Assembly (NCBI GenBank): GCA_003134555.1
Contig: PLBO01000074.1
Location: 56,320-93,939 of the forward strand
Length of the DNA stretch: 37,620 nucleotides
DNA from: Actinomycetota bacterium
GTDB lineage: Bacteria > Actinomycetota > Acidimicrobiia > IMCC26256 > PALSA-610
Reading direction: 5' to 3'
In this document: positions 31,670-37,620 of the stretch, piece by piece
Position numbering within the stretch: the stretch's first letter is position 1
Layout: each line of letters begins with the position of its first letter
Translations under genes and position numbers: made by a program
Notes under the pieces: generated by a model
Database searches by the model: none
Told to the model about the DNA's origin: nothing
Seen by the model: the letters and a program-made list of their open reading frames with translations, nothing else

Positions 31670-32992
31670 ATGCCTGAGACGCAGTACGCGCAGAGTGGCG
31701 AGTTGAGCATCGCCTACCAGTGTGTGGGCGATGGTCCGCTCGACTTGTTGTTCATCCCGGGGTTCGTGTCGAACGTCGAGTTGATGTGGGACATCCCGAA
31801 GTGGGCTGACCTCTTCACCCGGTTCTCGGAGCTTGGCCGGTTCGTATTCTTCGACAAGCGGGGAACTGGTTGTTCGGATCGCACGCTCGGTACCGGAAGC
31901 GCCGAGGACCGGATGGACGACGCCCGAGCGGTCGCCGACGCCGCCGGTATCGAGCAGGCGGTGGTGATTGGCCTGTCCGAAGGCGGTCCGCTCGCCGTCT
32001 TGTTCGCGGCCGCTTTTCCCGAGCGAGTCCGCTCTTTGGTCTTGTGGGGAACCTTCGCGCGTATCTTGCAAGGCCCCGACTACGAAGCCGGAGCGGATCC
32101 GGAGTTTGTCGAAGCGTTCATCACGGGCGTTCGCGACCAGTGGGGTACGGGTCATGCGCTCGAAGCCTTCGTGAGCGGCGTGGATAACGACATGTTGCCG
32201 GTTCTCGGGCGTTTTGAACGCCAGACCGCGTCACCCGGAGCAGCGGCAGAGATCCTGCGCCACAACGTGAATATGGACGTCCGCTACGCGCTTGGTGCCC
32301 TGCGCGTACCGACGCTCGTTGTGCACCGCACCGACGATCCGATCGTCCCAGTCGTTCACGGGCGATACCTCGCTGAGCACATCGCGGAGGCTCAACTCGT
32401 CGAGATCCCGGGCCACTTCCATGTCGGAGGCCTCCCCGGTGACGACGACCCGATCATCGACGCGATCGCCGAGTTCGTCACCGGCGCGCCGACCCACCGC
32501 GAAGTCGAAATCGACCGAGTGCTCACGACTGTGCTCTTCACCGACATCGTGGAATCCACCGCCCGCGCCGCCTCGATCGGTGACCGAGCCTGGCGCACGC
32601 TGCTCGAACAACACGACACTGCCGCGGGAAAAGCAGTCGAGCAGCACCGGGGCGTCGTGGTGAAACGCACCGGCGACGGCTTGCTCGCCACCTTCGACGG
32701 ACCGGGCCGCGGCGTCCGCGCCGCACGCGCATTACAGACCGCAGTCCGACCACTCGGTATCGAAGTACGCGCCGGTCTGCACACCGGTGAGGTCGAACGG
32801 CGAGCCGACGACGTCGCCGGAATCGGCGTGCACATCGGCGCGCGCGTCAGCGCGCTCGCAGGACCGGGAGAAGTGCTCGTCACGAGCACCGTCAAGGACC
32901 TTGTGATCGGCTCGGAACTCCAGTTCGACGACCGAGGCGCCCAGACCCTGAAGGGCGTCCCGGGCGACTGGCACCTCTGGGCTGCGAACTGA
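31670..32992 (+). CDS. alpha/beta-hydrolase / class III nucleotide cyclase fusion, triad intact
   Basis: The product is 440 residues from ATG 31670. Hydrolase-fold part about 1-275: YQCVGDGPLDLLF, FFDKRGTGCSD, nucleophile elbow GLSEGG with Ser103, Asp222/223 in VHRTDDP, and His249/His251 in PGHFH, so a complete triad is possible. Cyclase part about 283-440: Asp292 (FTDIVEST), Asp336 with Lys332 (VKRTGDGLL), His388 and Arg392 (VHIGARV), ending with LKGVPGDW. Compared with its paralog at 1212-2552 this copy keeps the adenine-selecting Lys and the Ser nucleophile. Likely a homodimeric adenylyl cyclase whose hydrolase domain senses or cleaves a ligand. Gene order with the downstream gene suggests separate transcription. 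Confidence 0.92.
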   Translation: MPETQYAQSGELSIAYQCVGDGPLDLLFIPGFVSNVELMWDIPKWADLFTRFSELGRFVFFDKRGTGCSDRTLGTGSAEDRMDDARAVADAAGIEQAVVIGLSEGGPLAVLFAAAFPERVRSLVLWGTFARILQGPDYEAGADPEFVEAFITGVRDQWGTGHALEAFVSGVDNDMLPVLGRFERQTASPGAAAEILRHNVNMDVRYALGALRVPTLVVHRTDDPIVPVVHGRYLAEHIAEAQLVEIPGHFHVGGLPGDDDPIIDAIAEFVTGAPTHREVEIDRVLTTVLFTDIVESTARAASIGDRAWRTLLEQHDTAAGKAVEQHRGVVVKRTGDGLLATFDGPGRGVRAARALQTAVRPLGIEVRAGLHTGEVERRADDVAGIGVHIGARVSALAGPGEVLVTSTVKDLVIGSELQFDDRGAQTLKGVPGDWHLWAAN

Positions 32993-33206
32993 TCTTCGAC
33001 CCAAGTCGGCCACCAACGCGGACAACGCGCCCGAAGACTCCAACGCCAGCGTGATCGACGTGTCGATCGGTCCCGTTCGAGAACGCCTCGGTGCCGACGC
33101 CCGCGCCGGTCGCTGGCTCGGCGCGGTAAGGGACCTGCGCGAGCCTCGATGGATGTGTGGTCTACTCCGTCGATCAAGGAGTGCGGTCCGTCTACAGGAA
33201 GAGGTA

Positions 33207-33482
33207 GTGAAGGTGGCTCACGCCGTTGTGATGCAGGTGAATCTCGTCGGTGATCCTGGCGAGGGAATCAAGATGCTCGACGAAGTTGTGATCCCGCAGG
33301 CGAAGGCACAACCTGGCTTCCAGCGTGGAACATGGATGCATAGCAAAGCAATGACCGGGACTGGCGTCATGGTGTTCGATAACGAGGACCACGCAAGCGC
33401 TGCGATGGAAGCGCTGCAGCCGCCGCCGGGTGGACCGACGGTCATCAACTGCGCAGTTTTCGAGATCGCACGGGAAGCCTGA
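33207..33482 (+). CDS. small dimeric alpha/beta-barrel protein (ABM-like)
   Basis: The product is 91 residues from GTG 33207, preceded by AGGAAGAGG. It starts VKVAHAVVMQVNLVG, a beta strand, followed by GEGIKMLDEVVIPQAKAQPG, a helix ending in the PGF turn typical of antibiotic-biosynthesis-monooxygenase (ABM) and ferredoxin-like barrels. MVFDNEDHASAAMEAL is the second strand and helix, and INCAVFEIA the last strand. Family members act as small monooxygenases without cofactors or simply bind ligands. There is no motif here to choose between them. Confidence 0.75.
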   Translation: MKVAHAVVMQVNLVGDPGEGIKMLDEVVIPQAKAQPGFQRGTWMHSKAMTGTGVMVFDNEDHASAAMEALQPPPGGPTVINCAVFEIAREA

Positions 33483-33882
33483 AACGGTCGGGGCGGCTCC
33501 CGATGTCGGCGGGTCGCCTCAAAGGGTTGGCACTAACGCCACGAGGCTCGTGTGCCCGCCAGGAACTGCCGTTCGGCGCTCGTCATGCCCGCGCCGCCGC
33601 ACAATCGGCGCACATGACTGCGCCCCGGTGCCGGCAGCCTGGGAACTACAGGGAGAGGCGCTGCGAGCAGCTCGCGGCGACGATGGTCCGCGGGGGCTCC
33701 CACACCGCGCTCGGCCCTCGAGTTCGAGCGGGCCAACCTGGCGGTACGCGATCGCCGCACTCTCGCTGCCCTAGCGCATGCTCAGCGAGTCGTGGAGCGT
33801 CTCGCCGACGAGCCGGACGCCACGCTCCACCGCGACGCCGCCGACCTCCGAACTACGCTCCGACCGTGGGGCGCGGGGTTCT
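33483..33882. other. gene-poor stretch before the cyclase-AAA-TPR gene
   Basis: Only Arg/Ala/Pro-rich overlapping frames occur, with no family resemblance. The cyclase frame is open back to 33778, but its extra 35 codons are Ser/Thr/Arg-rich and lie outside the normal cyclase start. The promoter of the next gene should lie here. Confidence 0.4.
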
Positions 33883-36800
33883 GTGACATCTTCAGGTCTG
33901 ATCACGATCTTGTTCACGGATCTCGTCGGTTCGACCGAATTGGCGTCCGACATCGGCGACGCCGCGGCCGACGAGCTGCGGCGCGCGCACTTCGCATCGT
34001 TGCGCGAAGCACTCGCGGCGACGGGTGGTACCGAGGTGAAGACGATGGGCGACGCGCTCATGGTGTCGTACCCGGGCGCGGCCGACGCGCTGGCGGGCGC
34101 GGTCGCGATGCAGCGCGCGGTCGAGCGTCACAACCGGCGCCTCGAAGGACGACGACTGGAGATGCGCGTCGGGATCAGCGTCGGCGACGCGACGTTGGAG
34201 GATGACGACTGGTTCGGCACGCCCGTCGTGGAAGCGTCGCGGTTGTGTGCGGCGGCCACCGGCGACCAGATTCTCGTGAGCGACCTCGTCCGGGCGCTCG
34301 CCGGATCGCGCACCGAATTCGACGTCATTTCCTTGGGCAGTCGTGAGCTCAAGGGCCTGCCCGCACCGCTCATGGTGTGCGAGGTCGAGTGGCGTGCGCC
34401 GGTCGATTCGACCGCGGTACCGCTTCCCGCGTTCGTCGACACATCGCCCGCCTTCCCGTTCGCGGGACGCAACGAGGTGTACCAGACGGTGCTTGCCGCG
34501 TGGAAGGAGACTGTCGAGGGCGCACGCCGCGCGGTGCTCGTGTCGGGCGAGCCCGGTATCGGCAAGACGCGCTTGGTGTGCGAACTTGTGCGACACGCGC
34601 ACGAGTTGGGAACCACCGTGTTGTGGGGCCGCTGCGACGAGGAGCTCAGCGTTCCGTTCGAGCCGTTCGCCGAAGCGTTGCGGCACTACGTCGCGTGCGT
34701 CCCCGCCGATCGCGTCAAGTCAGAGCTCGGTTCGCTCGGCGGCGAGCTCACGCGCATGCTTCCCGACCTCGCGGCGCGCGTCCCCGGGCTCGCGGCGCCG
34801 GTGCAGACCGACCCCGAGACCGAGCGCCACCGGCTCTTTGAGGCTGTGTGCGACTTCCTCGCGGCGATGTCGAACACCGACGCGGTGATCCTCGTGCTCG
34901 ACGACATCCACTGGGCCGACAAGCCGTCCCTGCTCATGTTGCGACACATCCTCCGTTCGGGCTCACCGATGCGGCTGTTCGTCCTCGCGACCTATCGCGA
35001 CACCGATCTCGACCGGTCGCATCCGCTCGCCGACGTGCTCGCGGACCTCCGACGCCAGGCCGGCGTCGACCGGGTCGACCTAGGTGGTCTCGGCCCGGCA
35101 GAGGTCGCGTCGTTCATGGAGGCGGCCGCGGGCCACGATCTCGACGAGCCCGGTGTTGCGCTCGCGCAGGCCGTCTTCGCGGAGACGCAGGGCAACCCGT
35201 TCTTCGTAGGCGAGGTGCTGCGCCACCTCGCGGAGTCGGGCGCGATCGTGCAGCGCGACGGCCGCTGGACGAGCGACATGACGCTCGAAGAGGTCGGCAT
35301 CCCCGAAGGCATCCGCGAGGTCCTCGGCCGCCGGCTCTCGCGTCTCTCGGAAGCCGCGAACCGCGCGCTCGCCGTCGGCGCGGTGATCGGCGCCACGTTC
35401 GACCTCTCGACGATCGAAGCGGCGGGTGGCCCGACGGGCGACGAGCTATTCGACGCGCTTGACGAGGCCGCAGTCGCCTCGATCGTGCGCGAGGTGCCCG
35501 GCACCATCGGCCGCTATGCGTTCGCGCACGCCCTCGTGCGTTCCGCGCTGTACGAGGAGCTCACGACGAACCGCCGCGTGCGCATGCACTGGCGGATCGG
35601 CGAAGCGCTGGAGGTTCGCTACGAGCGACATATCGACGCGCACCTCGACGAGCTCGCGTACCAATTCGTCGAAGGCGCGCTCGCCGGTGATCCCGCCAAG
35701 GCCGTCGATTACTGCCGCCGCGCCGGCGAGCACGCCGAGAGCGAGCTGGCGTTCGAGGCCGCCGCGTACCACTTCGAACGCGCGCTCGGCACGCTCGAGC
35801 TCGTCGACGACGACGATCCGCTGCTTCGCTGCGACCTCCAGCTCGCGTTCGCCACGGCGTTGAATAACGGAGGCGACGAGCGCCGCTGGGACGCGATGTA
35901 CGCGGCGGCGGCGAGCGCCCGCGCGATGGGCGACGCTGAACGGCTCGCCCGCGCGGCGCTAATCCTCTCCACCGTGCCATCGGGCACGAGCGTCGACACG
36001 AAACTCGTGAGCGTGCTCGAAGAAGCCCTCCGAGCCATCGGCAACGAAGCGACGGGGCTGCGCGCTCGGCTGATGATCGGGCTCGCGATGCAGTTGCAAT
36101 GGGGCCCCGAAGTGGAGCGACGCATGGTTCTCGCGCGCGACGCGCTCACGCTCGCGCGCGAAACCCGCGACCCCGAAGCCCTCGCCTTGGTACTCGCGCG
36201 CGGCTGGGTGCTCATCGACGGTTCCACGCCCTTCCTTGCCGAGCTGCAAGCCCTGACCGACGAAGGCGAATCAGTCGCTCGCGACATGGGTAACCCGGCC
36301 CGGCTCGCCGACGCACTGCACGATGGCGCGTACTACGCCGCATGTCGGGGCGACCGGGCGACTTTCGAAGCGAAGCTCGACGCGGCGGCGCGGATCTACG
36401 GCACGCTGCGCCGCCCCCTCTCCGACTGGGTGGTCAATAATGATGCGACCAACCGCGCCGAGCACCTTGGCGAGCTGGAGCAGGCCGAGCACTTCGCGGC
36501 GCAGACAGTCGACTTAGGCCGCCGTGCGGATGTCCCCGAGAACGGCCTCTTCGTCGTGGTCGGCGGCCAGCTGTACCAGATCCGCCGCGCGCAGGGCCGG
36601 CTCGACGAGATGGTGCCTACCCTCGCCGCCCTGTCCGAGTCGACGCCCGACATCCCGTTGTTGCGCCTCGTGTACACCGGGGCCCTGGTCGAGACCGATC
36701 GACTCGACGAGGCACGCCCGCACTTCGCATGGCTCACCGACAACAACTGCGCGAACGTTCCGCCCGACCTTGAGTACGCCGTCACGCTGTGCGCGCTCGG

Positions 36801-37188
36801 GCGCTTCACCTACGACCTACGGCCACCCACAGAAACCCTGCACTACATCTACGAGCATCTGGGACCGTTCGCGGGCACTTTCAACTGGAGCGGACAGACA
36901 ATTACCGACGCCAACGACCTCGGGCTCGCGGTGCTCGCCGCCACGCTCGGACGGGCCAATGACGCCGACGGCCACTTCAGCGCCGCGATCGCGCTGTGCG
37001 AACTCGCAGGCTCGCGCGCCAACCTGGCCCGCACCCGTTTCTGGTGGGCGCGCGTCCTCGCCGGCCGCGGCGACGGCTCGGCCGCGCGCGAGCACGCCGA
37101 GATTGCGATCGCGCTCGGCGAACAGCTCGGGATGGATGGACCATTCGGCGTCGTCCCGCGCGGGCGTGCACTACTGGAGTCGCTGTGA
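33883..37188 (+). CDS. class III adenylate cyclase - AAA ATPase - TPR regulatory protein
   Basis: The product is 1101 residues from GTG 33883, with GGGG at good spacing; ATG 33778 would add 35 unlikely residues. The single cyclase domain (1-170) looks complete: Asp13 (LFTDLVGST), Lys53 and Asp57 (EVKTMGDAL), Arg120 in VVEASRL, where Glu replaces the usual Asn. The AAA/STAND ATPase follows: FAGRNEVY, Walker A GEPGIGKT (222-229), Walker B VILVLDDIHW (335-344), then FVLATYRDTD as the sensor region. About 600 to the end is TPR-like repeats. A single cyclase domain needs a homodimer, so ATPase oligomerisation may control activity. Its stop overlaps the start of a truncated P450 (GTGA). Confidence 0.93.
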   Translation: MTSSGLITILFTDLVGSTELASDIGDAAADELRRAHFASLREALAATGGTEVKTMGDALMVSYPGAADALAGAVAMQRAVERHNRRLEGRRLEMRVGISVGDATLEDDDWFGTPVVEASRLCAAATGDQILVSDLVRALAGSRTEFDVISLGSRELKGLPAPLMVCEVEWRAPVDSTAVPLPAFVDTSPAFPFAGRNEVYQTVLAAWKETVEGARRAVLVSGEPGIGKTRLVCELVRHAHELGTTVLWGRCDEELSVPFEPFAEALRHYVACVPADRVKSELGSLGGELTRMLPDLAARVPGLAAPVQTDPETERHRLFEAVCDFLAAMSNTDAVILVLDDIHWADKPSLLMLRHILRSGSPMRLFVLATYRDTDLDRSHPLADVLADLRRQAGVDRVDLGGLGPAEVASFMEAAAGHDLDEPGVALAQAVFAETQGNPFFVGEVLRHLAESGAIVQRDGRWTSDMTLEEVGIPEGIREVLGRRLSRLSEAANRALAVGAVIGATFDLSTIEAAGGPTGDELFDALDEAAVASIVREVPGTIGRYAFAHALVRSALYEELTTNRRVRMHWRIGEALEVRYERHIDAHLDELAYQFVEGALAGDPAKAVDYCRRAGEHAESELAFEAAAYHFERALGTLELVDDDDPLLRCDLQLAFATALNNGGDERRWDAMYAAAASARAMGDAERLARAALILSTVPSGTSVDTKLVSVLEEALRAIGNEATGLRARLMIGLAMQLQWGPEVERRMVLARDALTLARETRDPEALALVLARGWVLIDGSTPFLAELQALTDEGESVARDMGNPARLADALHDGAYYAACRGDRATFEAKLDAAARIYGTLRRPLSDWVVNNDATNRAEHLGELEQAEHFAAQTVDLGRRADVPENGLFVVVGGQLYQIRRAQGRLDEMVPTLAALSESTPDIPLLRLVYTGALVETDRLDEARPHFAWLTDNNCANVPPDLEYAVTLCALGRFTYDLRPPTETLHYIYEHLGPFAGTFNWSGQTITDANDLGLAVLAATLGRANDADGHFSAAIALCELAGSRANLARTRFWWARVLAGRGDGSAAREHAEIAIALGEQLGMDGPFGVVPRGRALLESL

Positions 37189-37394
37189 CCGAAAATGCCG
37201 TCGCCGCCGAAGTAGTCGTGCGCGAGTTGCTCTTCACGCCTGAGAGCCGCGCCGATCCATACCGGCGCTATCACCGGCCGCGCGAGCTCGCTCCGGTGTT
37301 CCGCAGCGACGAGCTGCAAGCGTGGCCGCTGGCACATCTTCACGGTCGGAGGGCTCGGATCGCCGATTCGCGCAAAGCCGCAGGTTTCCCCTAA
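37185..37394 (+). pseudogene. cytochrome P450, N-terminal fragment
   Basis: GTG 37185 overlaps the cyclase-AAA-TPR stop by 4 bp (GTGA). The first 46 or so residues match the start of actinobacterial P450s: VVVRELLFTPESRADPYRRY, then HRPRELAPVFRSDELQAW. Normally the next phrase is a W-V-L-T-R-Y-like strand, but here the sequence turns into PLAHLHGRRARIADSRKA and ends at TAA 37392-37394. A real P450 is about 400 residues and needs the Cys heme ligand, so this is a broken copy. It lies 34 bp before repeat copy B. Confidence 0.6.
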
Positions 37395-37428
37395 CGCGCG
37401 ACCGGCGCTCCAGAATCGCGTGGCATAA

Positions 37429-37560
37429 GTGCCGATCTGGGATACGGGGGCGGGTTCGCGAAGTCGCGCGGTCGGCTACGCCCGGCCGCGCGCCTGACGA
37501 CATTGCCGAAGCGGATGCGCGCATGCGCCGCTGCTGGAAGGTTCGGGTCCTTAGCCCGAA
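37429..37560. repeat. dispersed repeat, copy B (132 bp)
   Basis: This is the second copy of the repeat at 5946-6052, in the same orientation, about 31.5 kb away. It carries a 24-bp segment absent from copy A right after CTGGGAT (37444-37467) and otherwise matches almost base for base. It begins 34 bp after the broken P450 frame and runs to near the window end. Confidence 0.85.
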
Positions 37561-37562
37561 CC
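37540..37562. other. perfect terminal hairpin of repeat copy B
   Basis: GGTTCGGG (37540-37547), 7-nt loop TCCTTAG, CCCGAACC (37555-37562): an 8-bp perfect stem at the right edge of the repeat. In copy A one G is missing from the right arm, so only part of the stem can form. A perfect terminal hairpin suggests a functional end of a small mobile or structured element. Confidence 0.65.
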
Positions 37563-37620
37563 CGGGTGACGAGATCTGCTCGATGGTGAGCGTCCCGGAA
37601 CGAATCCTCTTTGTGTCAAG

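Noticed and set aside
37429-37560. Repeat copy B as a tRNA or other stable RNA gene
   Set aside because: It has a hairpin, but no cloverleaf, no T-loop consensus with matching acceptor stem, and no CCA-like end.

Overview
The window is high-GC DNA with strong G/C preference at third codon positions. Its families (pseudo-hydrolase/nucleotide cyclase fusions, cyclase-AAA-TPR proteins, LPG-synthase-like membrane proteins, paired metal-dependent amidohydrolases with an acetoacetate-decarboxylase-like protein) point to an actinobacterium, probably of the Acidimicrobiia or a relative. That placement is inferred from gene content. No rRNA, tRNA or CRISPR array was seen.

Layout. (1) 1-2.8 kb: the C-terminal TPR tail of a gene cut by the window edge, an alpha/beta-hydrolase-cyclase fusion that has lost its nucleophile, and a small remnant of another fusion. 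(2) 2.8-5.7 kb: a TIR-membrane-beta-propeller protein. (3) 5.7-7.2 kb: a scar zone with a dispersed repeat (second copy at the far right end), a stem-loop, a truncated IS110 left end and a small membrane-anchored protein. (4) 7.2-11.3 kb: an FkbM methyltransferase, then a second scar zone with an IS30 transposase fragment, a truncated two-helix membrane protein, a frameshifted pyridoxamine-oxidase-like gene and an anchored cupredoxin. (5) 11.3-13.3 kb: an aldo/keto reductase and a sarcosine-oxidase-like flavoprotein in one operon. (6) 13.5-18.9 kb: a secreted DUF11 protein converging on a 1272-residue double-cyclase/AAA/TPR protein built like soluble adenylyl cyclase. (7) 19.1-22.7 kb: two LPG-synthase-like membrane proteins in tandem, one fused to a kinase-like domain with a broken DFG motif. 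(8) 22.8-27.0 kb: a tight operon of amidohydrolase, acetoacetate-decarboxylase-like protein, amidohydrolase and SDR. (9) 27.0-30.1 kb: an HDOD protein overlapped by a zinc-ribbon gene, and two small exported proteins. (10) 30.3-37.6 kb: a prolyl-aminopeptidase-like hydrolase, a second hydrolase-cyclase fusion with its triad intact, a small alpha/beta-barrel monooxygenase-like protein, a cyclase-AAA-TPR regulator coupled to a truncated cytochrome P450 start, and the second copy of the dispersed repeat.

The main theme is nucleotide signalling. Four intact genes carry five class III cyclase domains, and there is one remnant plus one probable tail of a further sensor. The sensory parts (hydrolase fold, AAA-TPR) are diverse, so these genes look like separate input channels to a cAMP-type messenger. 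A second theme is decay by mobile elements: truncated genes cluster around transposase fragments and repeats. The catabolic operon (8) and the flavoprotein/AKR pair (5) look like intact small-molecule oxidation modules.
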